From contig FMXS01000031.1 of assembly GCA_900104495.1 (NCBI GenBank), forward strand, positions 1-20,890: a DNA stretch of 20,890 nucleotides, written 5' to 3'. The first letter of the stretch is position 1, and each line of letters begins with the position of its first letter. Both the position numbers and the translations under genes were made by a program. The DNA comes from Ruminococcaceae bacterium FB2012 (GTDB lineage Bacteria; Bacillota; Clostridia; Oscillospirales; Ruminococcaceae). Shown here one piece after another: positions 1-7,447 of the stretch. The notes beneath the pieces were generated by a model. It was not told the origin of the DNA. It was given only the letters and a program-made list of their open reading frames with translations, and ran no database searches.

Positions 1-1
1 C

Positions 2-187
2 GCAAATTTGAAATACAAATATGGGAGCCGGCATTTTTGGTGCAGAGGATATTATGTTGACACAGTAGGACGGAATGAAAAAGCAATACGTGAATACATA
101 AGGAATCAAACCGAGGAAGATTATATGCAGGATCAAATGAGCTTGAAGGAATTTATGGACCCGTTTACGGGTAGTAAGACCATGTAG
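2..187 (+). CDS. tnpA: IS200-family Y1 transposase TnpA, C-terminal fragment (truncated by window edge)
   Basis: Reading from base 2 gives 61 codons ending in TAG. The segment contains HFWCRGYYVDTVG followed by AIREYIRNQ, which matches the C-terminal core of IS200-type HUH/Y1 transposases. In this family the Tyr of the YIxNQ motif (codon 95-97 here) is the nucleophile that cuts single-stranded DNA. The HUH metal-binding half lies upstream of the window. The reading frame is open to the family's usual C-terminal tail (DPFTGS), so this end looks intact. Whether the whole gene is functional cannot be judged. It has no evident functional link to the pilus genes downstream. Confidence 0.85.
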   Translation, partial: ANLKYKYGSRHFWCRGYYVDTVGRNEKAIREYIRNQTEEDYMQDQMSLKEFMDPFTGSKTM

Positions 188-198
188 GCAAAAAAGAA

Positions 199-319
199 CA
201 GCCGCTTTAGCGGCTGCCCGTGAATGTAATGCGGTGCTAAACTTTCGGCACCCCTTGAGGGGTCAAGCCAGTACCAGCCCCTTTTAGGGGCAGAGCAAAC
301 CACCACTTTAGTGGTGGTT
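199..319. repeat. Cluster of four perfect hairpins at the IS200-like right end
   Basis: Four perfect inverted repeats lie within 121 bp: 199-216 (7-bp stem, TTTA loop), 250-263 (5-bp stem, TTGA loop), 277-291 (6-bp stem, TTT loop) and 298-319 (9-bp stem, TTTA loop). The repeated T-rich loops are what IS200/IS605 transposases commonly recognise at element ends. They could also act as a transcription stop for the transposase. The minus-strand open frame across them is a by-product of the palindromes. Confidence 0.6.
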
Positions 320-424
320 ATGATTGAGACCCGCCAAACCCCTGTTTTACGGCACCTTCCGTGAATATATACGCAATTTGTAAAGCTTTGTGAACAATTC
401 ATCAAAAAAATTCGCACAGCACTA

Positions 425-453
425 TTGAAATTGTGAAAGATATATGATATAAT
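425..453 (+). promoter_or_regulatory. Sigma-A-type promoter for the 487-1080 gene
   Basis: TTGAAA at 425-430 and TATAAT at 448-453 are separated by exactly 17 bp in an AT-rich stretch just beyond the IS-like end. The predicted start site is about 25 bp upstream of the GTG start at 487, giving a short leader that contains the ribosome binding site. Confidence 0.8.
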
Positions 454-486
454 ATAAGGTGAGAAATGGTCGGAGGAGGGTGAGAT

Positions 487-1080
487 GTGGATTCGCTGAA
501 GTTTTTGCTGTATACACTGGCGCGTATCGGCCTGCTTATCGCAGTGACCGCTTTCGCAGTGTTCGTTGGAGATGTGGCTTATCCCGCTTTGGTCTCGCTC
601 CTGCCCGAGGGCAGCACAAGAGATACGATGATGAATGAAACACTAAGGTCAGTGGTGGCCTTCGTTATCATACTGTCGTTCCTTCTGCCGCTGTTCTTCG
701 ATGACGGCAAAAAACACGCCGCCTATGAGATCTGGAGCAGCGTCAATATCACGCTGACGCTGATCTTTATGGTCATGGTGTGCTTCGTGCCTTCGATCTT
801 CCGTGATTCGTTTGAGCCGGACGGGAAAGCCAATGCATTCTTTGCTTTCGCTTATTTTCCCCATTTGTGGCTCCAGAAGACGCTCGGACTCGATTTCGTC
901 GTCAGCGTTCTTATCGGACTCGTGCTTATCGCCGGGATATCTTATGCCGCTTACCTGTTCTCTTTTAAAAGGTATGCTAAGCTGCATCCGGTCATCCTCG
1001 GCGGACCGAAGAGAGGAGAACCGCCGGCTGTTGAAGAGGAGGATGAAAATACAGGGGATGTTGATCTGTTAGATGGATGA
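487..1080 (+). CDS. Uncharacterised four-helix membrane protein with acidic C-terminal tail
   Basis: This is a 197-residue protein that I do not recognise. It starts with GTG. The ATG two bases earlier hits a stop after four codons, while GGAGGAGGGTGAG at 472-484 sits in front of the GTG. Four hydrophobic segments are visible, at about residues 7-30, 53-71, 84-104 and 133-158. The stretch between the third and fourth is polar and aromatic (residues about 105-130). The last 30 residues are rich in Glu and Asp and presumably cytoplasmic. The gene has its own promoter and a weak terminator at 1109-1135, so it appears monocistronic rather than part of the pilus operon. The position between an IS end and the pil locus gives no functional clue. 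It could be a small pilus-associated membrane factor, but nothing in the sequence says so. Confidence 0.8.
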   Translation: MDSLKFLLYTLARIGLLIAVTAFAVFVGDVAYPALVSLLPEGSTRDTMMNETLRSVVAFVIILSFLLPLFFDDGKKHAAYEIWSSVNITLTLIFMVMVCFVPSIFRDSFEPDGKANAFFAFAYFPHLWLQKTLGLDFVVSVLIGLVLIAGISYAAYLFSFKRYAKLHPVILGGPKRGEPPAVEEEDENTGDVDLLDG

Positions 1081-1108
1081 AAAACGCTTAACTGGGAGAT
1101 AAAATGGA

Positions 1109-1135
1109 CGCATAAGCCCCGTTTTGTGCGGTTTT
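1109..1135 (+). terminator. Weak intrinsic terminator after the 487-1080 gene
   Basis: A 7-bp stem (CGCATAA at 1109-1115 with TTGTGCG at 1124-1130, one G-U pair) is followed by GTTTTGTT. It lies 29 bp past the stop codon. The stem is modest, so read-through into the pil operon is possible. Confidence 0.45.
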
Positions 1136-1202
1136 GTTGAAATCTAATAAAAATTTGAAGGATATTTTGGCAGGTTAGTATTTAAAAAATTTAATTTTTT
1201 CC

Positions 1203-1231
1203 TTGATTATTATAACGATTAATGTTATAAT
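1203..1231 (+). promoter_or_regulatory. Sigma-A-type promoter of the pilC-pilMN-pilO operon
   Basis: TTGATT at 1203-1208 and TATAAT at 1226-1231 have a 17-bp spacer, inside AT-rich DNA between the preceding terminator and pilC. Transcription would start near 1238, leaving a leader of about 200 nt before the pilC start at 1437. Confidence 0.8.
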
Positions 1232-1237
1232 TAAAAA

Positions 1238-1436
1238 AATAGACTTGCACCGTCTGTAAAGGCGTGCGTGACTTGATCCATAACGGGCCTGAGATCCTCG
1301 GGCGTGCTTTTTGTGCGTTAACGGGGAAAAAAGGATGATTATGGAAAAGGCAGCGCGGGCAGACGCCGGCGGTATGAGTCAAATGCGTTTTGGGCTAACG
1401 CTGAAACGTGGATACAGTGGAGGTGTAACCAGAAAA
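1238..1436 (+). promoter_or_regulatory. Long structured 5' leader of the pil operon, unidentified
   Basis: About 200 nt lie between the predicted start site and pilC. The first part includes a stem plus T-run at 1287-1312 (listed separately). The second part has a possible long-range pairing of GCGTTA (1315-1320) with TAACGC (1397-1402) and ends in GGAGGTG (1419-1425), the pilC ribosome binding site. I compared it by eye with c-di-GMP-I, c-di-GMP-II, FMN, TPP and cobalamin riboswitch cores and found no convincing match. An alternative reading is that part of it (from ATG 1341) is coding, as an N-terminal extension of PilC. Confidence 0.4.
1287..1312 (+). terminator. Attenuator-like hairpin in the pil operon leader
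   Basis: GCCTGAG (1287-1293) pairs with CTCGGGC (1297-1303) including one G-U pair, with a 3-nt loop. Five T residues follow at 1308-1312 after GTGC. It lies about 50 nt into the predicted transcript and 125 nt before pilC, so it could reduce or condition transcription of the operon. The gap between stem and T-run weakens the call. Confidence 0.4.
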
Positions 1437-2633
1437 ATGAAAAATTTTACCTATGTTGCCAAGGACTCAAGCGGAAAAAACGTTAAAGGCACCATGGAAG
1501 CAGAGGACGCACAGGACCTGTTGGGAAAAGTGCATGACCAGGGCTTGTATCTTATCAGTTACAATGAGGCTCTCGGAGGCAAAAGAAAGAACTCCTACAG
1601 ATTCTCGACCAAAAAACTCGCGTTCTCCTGCCGTCAGCTCGCAGCGATGATGACTTCGGGTCTGACGATCGTAAGAGCGCTCGATATCCTTTATAAGGAA
1701 GAAGAGCACAAGGGAGCCAAAGAAGCATGGCTCGGCGTTTATGAGGACGTAAATAAAGGCTCGACCTTTACCGAAGCCCTCAGAACAAGACTCGGTACGT
1801 TCCCCGACTTCTTCATTTCAATGGTGGACGCGGGTGAGACTTCCGGTACGCTGGACCTTACAATGCAGAGACTCTCGGATTACTACGCAAACTCAAACAA
1901 GCTGAACAACAAGGTAAAGAGCGCAAGTATATATCCTATCATACTCGGTGTGCTCTGTATCGCAATGGTAATCGGTATGTTCACCTTCATCCTGCCGCAG
2001 TTCGCCGGAATGATGGAGGAAGACAAGATGAACGGCCTTTCAAAGGCGCTGTTCGCATTCAGTGACTTCTTGAAGGAAAGATGGTATATCCTGCTGATAG
2101 CGCTGTTCGTTATCGTCTTCGGTATCATCTACGGTCTGAAGGTAGAGTCCATAAGGCTCTGGTTCGATAAGGTCAAGATCAAAATGCCCGCGGTCGGGCC
2201 GCTGATGGTCAAGATCTACGAGGGCCGTTTCGCAAGAACCCTTTCGTCGCTTTATTCAAGCGGTATCCCTATGGTAGAATGCCTTGAGCGTTCTTCAAAA
2301 ATACTTAACAACACATACGTTGACAAGTGCTTTATACAGGTAGTCGATGAGGTAAAGCAGGGCGCTCCGCTCTCGCAGTCCCTCGTCAAGACCGAGATCT
2401 TCGAGGGAATGTTCTGCTCGATCATCTACGTCGGTGAGGAATCCGGTGCTCTCGATGAGATCCTTGAGAAGACCGCCGACTATTACGAGGAAGAAGCAGA
2501 CTCCGCCGTTGAAAGACTTGTCGGCTTGATGGAACCTCTGATGATCATCATCATGGGCGTTGCCATCGGTCTGTGTCTCGCAGGTATTTTCCCACTGCTC
2601 TACGGCAGCTTCGAGGGTATCGAGAATTCGTAA
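1437..2633 (+). CDS. pilC: Type IV pilus inner-membrane platform protein PilC (GspF family)
   Basis: This 398-residue polytopic protein is the membrane platform on which the PilB and PilT ATPases act during pilus assembly and retraction. Two GspF (T2SSF) repeats are visible, at roughly residues 50-175 and 250-375, each with a conserved helical core (FSCRQLAAMMTSGLTIVRAL and FARTLSSLYSSGIPMVECL). Hydrophobic segments lie at about 165-188, 216-236 and 366-390. The length matches the family's usual 400. I chose ATG 1437 because the N-terminus MKNFTYVAKDSSGK is the typical PilC start and GGAGGTG lies 11 nt upstream. A start at ATG 1341, with AAAAAAGG in front, would add 32 residues without family support. 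It is the first gene of a pilC-pilMN-pilO operon, with 37 bp to the next gene. Confidence 0.95.
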   Translation: MKNFTYVAKDSSGKNVKGTMEAEDAQDLLGKVHDQGLYLISYNEALGGKRKNSYRFSTKKLAFSCRQLAAMMTSGLTIVRALDILYKEEEHKGAKEAWLGVYEDVNKGSTFTEALRTRLGTFPDFFISMVDAGETSGTLDLTMQRLSDYYANSNKLNNKVKSASIYPIILGVLCIAMVIGMFTFILPQFAGMMEEDKMNGLSKALFAFSDFLKERWYILLIALFVIVFGIIYGLKVESIRLWFDKVKIKMPAVGPLMVKIYEGRFARTLSSLYSSGIPMVECLERSSKILNNTYVDKCFIQVVDEVKQGAPLSQSLVKTEIFEGMFCSIIYVGEESGALDEILEKTADYYEEEADSAVERLVGLMEPLMIIIMGVAIGLCLAGIFPLLYGSFEGIENS

Positions 2634-2670
2634 TAAAAAACATAATTATCTTGAATGGAGTGAAGAATAA

Positions 2671-4173
2671 ATGCTGTCATTTGATATTTCAGACAGACAA
2701 GTACACATCGTCAAAGGCGAGAACTCGGGCGGCAAGATCAAGATAGAGAAATCTCTTACGGTCGAAGTCCCCGACGAAATGATCATGAACGGAGAGGTCA
2801 TCAACCTTTCCGGCCTCGCGGACCTGCTGGTAACTAACCTCAAGGCCGAGCTGATGATGGACAGGGAAGCGATCGTTACCTTCTCGTCCAGCAACATCGT
2901 GTTCAAGGAACTTGTAGTTCCTAAGGCTAAGGGCAATGAGTTCCTCCAGATGGTCCAGAACCATATGTCTCAGGAAATGGGTATCTCGGATGAGTATTCC
3001 ATCTCCTACACCGTAGTAGGTGAGGCGGGAGAGGATAATCCCGGAGCCGTTAAGGTACTGGCTACCGCCTGCCCCAGCGCTATCGTTGAAGGCTTCAGAA
3101 AGCTGTTCAATATCATGTCCATCAGCCTGAAGTCGGTAAACATCACCTGCAACTCGATCTCCAGAATCGTGCTCACCGATAAGAGCAACATCGATAAGAT
3201 GCCTCTCCTCGTTTGCCAGCTGGATGATAACTTCATCGGCCTTACCCTCTTCGAGAACGGCCAGATGGCTTTCGCAAGATATGTCCCCATCGATCCTTCG
3301 GATTACGATACCGAGGATTACATTACCGAGGCTCTGAACGAGAACATCTACAGAATGGAGCAGTTCAATAAGGCCAGGGGCGGCCCGGGTCTTGACCACG
3401 TTATCCTCTACGGTAAGATCGATGACTATATCAAGCTCGTTGACTCCCTCGACGGCATGGAGATAAAGGCCTCCATCCTCGGAGTTCCTACGCAGATCAC
3501 CGGTTATGAGAACTTTGAGTTCACCGTTTTCGCAAATGCTATCGGTTCTCTGTATAAGAGAAATAAGCAGACCGAGCGTATCAACCTCCTTGAGATCGAT
3601 ACCGCGACAGGTAAGACCAGTGAGGGCGCTACCGGACTTCTGATAACAGCCGGTATCGTGGTTGCAGCTTCCGTAGTTGCAATAGGCGCTATCACCTTCG
3701 TCATCGGAATGAGAGAGAGCAGCGTCCGCAAGGATATCGACGAGACCAACGCTCAGATAGCTGAGTGCGACAAGGTGATCGAGGCTAACAGGATCCTCCA
3801 TAACGGACTGGATCAGATCAATAAGTATAAGGAGATCGTTGAGAACGCCAAGCAGAAGCTCGACGCCCTCCCGGTGCTCAAGAAGAAGACCTTCGAGGAG
3901 ATCGACGACGCTACCAAGAACACCAAGGAAAAGAAGAAGGAAGCAAACTATAAGGGCTTCAGCTATGAGCAGGCTTCCGGTCTTATCACTATCTCGAACG
4001 TTAAGGTGTCCGATCAGCACGACGCTCCTGAGTTCGTAAGAGATATTAAGAGACTTAATTATTTCAACGATGTAACATTCTCCGGATATGACGGAACCGG
4101 CGAAGAAGACGATCCTGTTATCATCAGAGATCTGCAGCTTTATCTTAAGAGTGAGGAGGCGGAAAAGAAATGA
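2671..4173 (+). CDS. Fused PilM-PilN type IV pilus alignment-complex protein
   Basis: This is a 500-residue protein. Residues 1 to about 295 resemble PilM, the actin-like cytoplasmic protein, starting MLSFDISDRQVHIVKG. Residues 304-308 read INLLE, matching the short N-terminal peptide by which PilN binds PilM in other systems. A membrane helix follows at about 322-346, then a coiled coil (about 350-410) and a small alpha/beta region (about 425-490), which is the PilN layout. So PilM and PilN, normally separate subunits, appear to be one chain. The phosphate loop is unusual: DISDRQ replaces the family's DIGSSS, so nucleotide binding is uncertain. Start ATG 2671 has GGAGTGAAG upstream. The stop overlaps the pilO start (ATGA), implying translational coupling. 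It probably links the cytoplasmic ATPase ring and PilC to PilO at the membrane. Confidence 0.85.
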   Translation: MLSFDISDRQVHIVKGENSGGKIKIEKSLTVEVPDEMIMNGEVINLSGLADLLVTNLKAELMMDREAIVTFSSSNIVFKELVVPKAKGNEFLQMVQNHMSQEMGISDEYSISYTVVGEAGEDNPGAVKVLATACPSAIVEGFRKLFNIMSISLKSVNITCNSISRIVLTDKSNIDKMPLLVCQLDDNFIGLTLFENGQMAFARYVPIDPSDYDTEDYITEALNENIYRMEQFNKARGGPGLDHVILYGKIDDYIKLVDSLDGMEIKASILGVPTQITGYENFEFTVFANAIGSLYKRNKQTERINLLEIDTATGKTSEGATGLLITAGIVVAASVVAIGAITFVIGMRESSVRKDIDETNAQIAECDKVIEANRILHNGLDQINKYKEIVENAKQKLDALPVLKKKTFEEIDDATKNTKEKKKEANYKGFSYEQASGLITISNVKVSDQHDAPEFVRDIKRLNYFNDVTFSGYDGTGEEDDPVIIRDLQLYLKSEEAEKK

Positions 4174-4922
4174 AACTGAACTACCGTGATAAAGTAATTC
4201 TTATAACCCTCCTTGTAATTCTTGTCTGGGTAATCGGTGTAATGTTCTTTATCAAGCCTAAGTTTGAAGAGCTTGATACCGCAAATAAGGAATTTGACGC
4301 GCAGGTGCTCCTGCTGAATCAGAAGAAGGAAGAGATCGCGGCCGATGAAGGCCTCGAGGACAGAGTTAAACAGGCCTATAAGGACGTCACCAATATCGCC
4401 AACAACTTCTACAAGAAGATGACGACTGATGAGGTCAGCACAAAGATCGATGACCTGCTTGATGAAGTTAAGATCACCAACGACAGTCTGAGCATCTCCC
4501 AGTACAGCTCCGCTACACTGGCATTCATCAACGGCACTCCCGTTGAGGCTCAGACCGATATCGACAGGATCGCTAAGACCGAGCTCGATACCGCTCCCGA
4601 AGGCATTACCGAAGAGGTAACACAAGAGGAAGCTGTAAAGGGCCCCGTTACCGTTCCGGCTTATACAGTAGAATTCGGCTTCAGCTGCAAGCTGGATGAC
4701 CTCAAGACCTTCCTTGAGAACCTCCGCACCAATAAGGAGAAGAGCCTTGTCGTTACCGAGTGCACGATCTCTGATATAAATGAAGAGACTATCACCGGTG
4801 AGATGACTCTCTGCCTCATGATGATGCCGAGAATGGAAGATCCTCTCAAGAAGAACTCTCAGGTAAATAACGACCAGGCAGCAGCCTCCGCCGAGAGCAC
4901 TGCTGAGTCAGCGGCTTCTTAA
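4170..4922 (+). CDS. pilO: PilO-like type IV pilus inner-membrane protein
   Basis: This 250-residue protein has one membrane helix near the N-terminus (about residues 9-28), an adjacent coiled coil (about 30-75), a central segment rich in acidic residues and Thr, and a C-terminal alpha/beta portion (about 155-225). That is the PilO arrangement; PilO pairs with PilN beside the pilus platform. The tail is low-complexity (Ala, Ser, Glu) and looks disordered. The start codon overlaps the pilMN stop by 4 bp, so the two are made together. PilO proteins diverge strongly in sequence, and the call rests on topology and gene order (pilC, pilMN, then this) more than on residues. No pilP or pilQ follows, as expected for a cell with one membrane. 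Confidence 0.75.
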   Translation: MKLNYRDKVILITLLVILVWVIGVMFFIKPKFEELDTANKEFDAQVLLLNQKKEEIAADEGLEDRVKQAYKDVTNIANNFYKKMTTDEVSTKIDDLLDEVKITNDSLSISQYSSATLAFINGTPVEAQTDIDRIAKTELDTAPEGITEEVTQEEAVKGPVTVPAYTVEFGFSCKLDDLKTFLENLRTNKEKSLVVTECTISDINEETITGEMTLCLMMMPRMEDPLKKNSQVNNDQAAASAESTAESAAS

Positions 4923-4934
4923 AAAAACTTATAG

Positions 4935-4976
4935 CTTTTCGGTAGGTAGAGGGCAATAATGCCCCCTACCGAAAAG
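4935..4976. terminator. Large hairpin between pilO and the prepilin genes
   Basis: CTTTTCGGTAGG (4935-4946) pairs perfectly with CCTACCGAAAAG (4965-4976), and an inner GGGC/GCCC stem closes an AATAAT loop. No T-run follows on the plus strand, so it is not a textbook terminator. It may be an mRNA 3'-end stabiliser for pilC-pilMN-pilO or a partial terminator. A run of A lies just upstream (4921-4927), which would give a T-run for minus-strand transcripts. Confidence 0.55.
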
Positions 4977-4985
4977 TGTTATAAT
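4977..4985 (+). promoter_or_regulatory. Extended -10 promoter for the prepilin operon
   Basis: TGTTATAAT at 4977-4985 has the TGn extension plus a perfect TATAAT. No good -35 exists because the preceding bases form the hairpin at 4935-4976. It would transcribe the three prepilin genes from about 4992, with a leader of roughly 90 nt. Confidence 0.5.
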
Positions 4986-5083
4986 GAAAAAGTCGGCAAA
5001 TACACCTTTTTCCCAAGCAATTTTATAAGTAAGTGAACAGGAAGAATTATGAAACAGATTACTTTGACAGAAAGGTGGTAAAA

Positions 5084-7429
5084 ATGATGAAAGGGATCAG
5101 AAGAAACCAGAAAGGAACTGTTCTTCTGACGGTGCTGTGCTTTACTACGATGTGTATGGTGATCGCGGCAATTGCTCTGAGGATCTCAAACAGAGCAAAT
5201 GCGCAGTCCACGGAAAACGTGATGAAATCACAGGCGCAGATAACAGCAGAGCACTATCTGGAGAAGTACCTTTCGACTTTCCCGACGGTGACCGGTTCAG
5301 ACGGCGAAGTCAGATATAACTATGACAGTTTGAGAACCATTGCCGGCGCTAACGAGGAAAATCCTGCTACCATTACCATTTCGGTAAAGCAGGCCAGCAA
5401 CCTCAGCGAAGTTAATGTCAGCAACGCAAATCTGGCAACTACAGCTGCTTACGGCGGCAACTGTACTATCTATGTCTATAAGACAGGTTCCGGCGGGATC
5501 GTAGTTAAGTCCATGGGCGATTATGACGGCCAGACAGGACTTGCTTCCGCATATTTCTACGGCGAAGCTCCTTCCGCAAGCCTTAACAAGAACGCTATCG
5601 AGACCTGCGGCGCATACGGCGTAGGCGATACTGCGGAGGTATCAGGTGATATCCTTCTTTCGTATGTTGACCCCAATGTCACCATAAGGTTTAAGAACAA
5701 CAACGGTGATTATCACAGCAATTATAAACTTAACGGCAATCTTTATAATAATGATGAGCCGGTAAGATTCAGAGATACTCTTCAGGGTAATGCGCCTACC
5801 ATTACTGTAGAAGGATATATATACTTCTATCAGATGGATATTCAGACTACGGTCGGCAAGACCGATGCCAACGGTAAGCACGCTACCGATTCGGGCTATG
5901 ACCTCAATCATCTTCTTAACAAGAACGGCTACATCAACTGCGATAAAAAAATCTTCCTGTCTTGTATAAAATCAGGAAATATTTTTGGCGGCGATAAAAA
6001 ACCTATCGATTTCTACTGCAGAGGTATGGTTTTGGGCAAGATCCCCCAAACAGCATATGGCTCTTATAATGCCGCAGCAGTTGCCAAGTTCAAGCAGGAT
6101 ATAGAGACCATTTTCCAGAGCACTGATGAAAATGCAGCCGGCCCGACTATTTACGGAAATATCTATTGTTATAAGAGAGCGGGCGGAACTATTTCGGATG
6201 ACGGCGATTTCATTGCAAATACAATGAATTCACAGACTATTCACGGTGATCTTGTTGTTGACGGCAACATCTATATAATGGGAGCTCCCCTGACAGTTAC
6301 CGGAAACGTTTACTGCACCGGCACCGTAACAGGCGATATCAAGGATTCAGCAGGCAAGTATTTCAATAAAGCTGACGGCAGTACGCCTGACAGAGCTATC
6401 TCCAAGACCCTGCCTTCCGATGCAAGATCCATCCAGCCTCTGATGAACTATTCTCCCGGACTTTATGTTTACGGCACAAACGAGAATCCTACTATTTACA
6501 GCCCGCAGAACTATAAGGAACAGAATCCTTACAAGATGTATCAGCAGAATGATGTGAAATCCAAGTTCTTCAAGGATAAATACCTCGCAGCCCTGGAGAA
6601 TACTCTTGCTACATCCGGTGTTGCTACCGGCTATGTTGATGACAGTAAGGATAATATCGTCGGCAAGGAGATACACATCAAGAAGAGCTGCCGTCTGAAT
6701 CCCGTTCAGATCGGCGTGGGCATCGGCGGCGCCAACGACGGTGCTAAGTTCATTGTTGATGTTGTAGATCAGGATATCTGGATCCTGCTTCCCGCAACAC
6801 CCGGCGCAACTCCTGCAGCAAACAGCGCAAACCTTATGAGAGCAAGATTCATGGTAAACAACCCGGGTGACGGACATCACTGCTATTTCGTATTCTATAA
6901 TTACGACAGCAGCGCTTATTCGTTAGCCGGCTTCGACAACGAGGATGATTACTATAAGAGCGCAGACGGTAAGGACGATGCCGCGATCTACTATGAGAGA
7001 CAGGCCGGCGACTTCCCTGCGGAAACTATCTTCCAGATCGCTCCCAACACCGGCGGAAAGTGCAGTATCTTCACCAGCGATTTCGCTGGTTGGGACAGCC
7101 AGAATCCGACCAATGCGGATGCCGAGACAAATATAGTATTCCTCGTTCCCGATGACTTCACTCTTGAACTCGGCGACGGCGGTTTCATAACAAAGATGCA
7201 GGCAGTCGTTTACGGACCTCTTGCGACCTTCAATCCCCGTATCAATACCGGCAATAAGGTTTACGGACAGGTAAAGGTAAACTACTATAACACCGACGGC
7301 GCGTCTCAGGACCCAGAGAGTATGCGCTTCAACGACCTTTCCAAAGACTCGATCCTCCATTCGTTCCTGACACAGGGCGCAGCGGGAGGCGGTATACTCA
7401 ATCTGCAGTATTACATCAGACATAAGTAA
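5084..7429 (+). CDS. Very large PilX/GspK-like minor prepilin (781 aa)
   Basis: A basic leader (MMKGIRRNQKG) precedes a hydrophobic helix at about residues 12-34. PilD would cut after Gly11. Position +5 of the mature protein is Thr rather than Glu, a feature of GspK/PilX-type minor pilins that sit at the pilus tip. The ectodomain is far longer than the usual 150-350 residues. It contains short beta repeats such as HGDLVVDGNIYIMG and TVTGNVYCTGTVTG (about 385-412), suggesting a solenoid, and a Gly/Ala-rich stretch near 560-590. I start at ATG 5084 because AAAGGTGG (5071-5078) lies 5 nt upstream. An in-frame GTG at 5033 would add 17 residues without a good site. A 10-codon frame (5049-5081) ends just before the start. 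It is first of three prepilin genes, 18 bp from the next. Confidence 0.8.
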   Translation: MMKGIRRNQKGTVLLTVLCFTTMCMVIAAIALRISNRANAQSTENVMKSQAQITAEHYLEKYLSTFPTVTGSDGEVRYNYDSLRTIAGANEENPATITISVKQASNLSEVNVSNANLATTAAYGGNCTIYVYKTGSGGIVVKSMGDYDGQTGLASAYFYGEAPSASLNKNAIETCGAYGVGDTAEVSGDILLSYVDPNVTIRFKNNNGDYHSNYKLNGNLYNNDEPVRFRDTLQGNAPTITVEGYIYFYQMDIQTTVGKTDANGKHATDSGYDLNHLLNKNGYINCDKKIFLSCIKSGNIFGGDKKPIDFYCRGMVLGKIPQTAYGSYNAAAVAKFKQDIETIFQSTDENAAGPTIYGNIYCYKRAGGTISDDGDFIANTMNSQTIHGDLVVDGNIYIMGAPLTVTGNVYCTGTVTGDIKDSAGKYFNKADGSTPDRAISKTLPSDARSIQPLMNYSPGLYVYGTNENPTIYSPQNYKEQNPYKMYQQNDVKSKFFKDKYLAALENTLATSGVATGYVDDSKDNIVGKEIHIKKSCRLNPVQIGVGIGGANDGAKFIVDVVDQDIWILLPATPGATPAANSANLMRARFMVNNPGDGHHCYFVFYNYDSSAYSLAGFDNEDDYYKSADGKDDAAIYYERQAGDFPAETIFQIAPNTGGKCSIFTSDFAGWDSQNPTNADAETNIVFLVPDDFTLELGDGGFITKMQAVVYGPLATFNPRINTGNKVYGQVKVNYYNTDGASQDPESMRFNDLSKDSILHSFLTQGAAGGGILNLQYYIRHK

Positions 7430-7447
7430 AAGAGGAGGGAGATCATT

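Larger units (their letters stand above)
1..376 (+). mobile_element. IS200-like insertion element, 3' portion; right boundary uncertain
   Basis: The window opens inside an IS200/IS605-type element. It holds the transposase C-terminus (stop at 185-187) and then about 190 bp of non-coding DNA packed with short perfect hairpins: 199-216, 250-263, 277-291, 298-319 and a weak one at 349-362. IS200-family ends carry subterminal hairpins that the Y1 transposase reads as single-stranded DNA, so this arrangement fits the right end. I cannot fix the exact cleavage site. The limit of 376 is a guess based on where hairpins stop and AT-rich promoter DNA starts. The left end lies outside the window. Confidence 0.7.

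Noticed and set aside
133..417. Minus-strand open frame over the IS200-like end
   Set aside because: It crosses the transposase tail and all the hairpins, lacks a ribosome binding site, and its repeats come from the palindromes.
1311..1436. N-terminal extension of PilC
   Set aside because: Family members start at the MKNFTYVAKD-like position and GGAGGTG precedes ATG 1437. The extension has no family match, though ATG 1341 remains a minor alternative.
1311..1436. c-di-GMP-I or FMN riboswitch in the pilC leader
   Set aside because: Fragments such as GGGCTAA and CCGGCGGTA recall these classes, but the conserved core segments and helix order are absent.
2689..4020. Long minus-strand frame (443 codons) opposite pilMN
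   Set aside because: It mirrors the codon bias of the plus-strand gene. The plus-strand protein has clear PilM/PilN features, a ribosome site and operon context.
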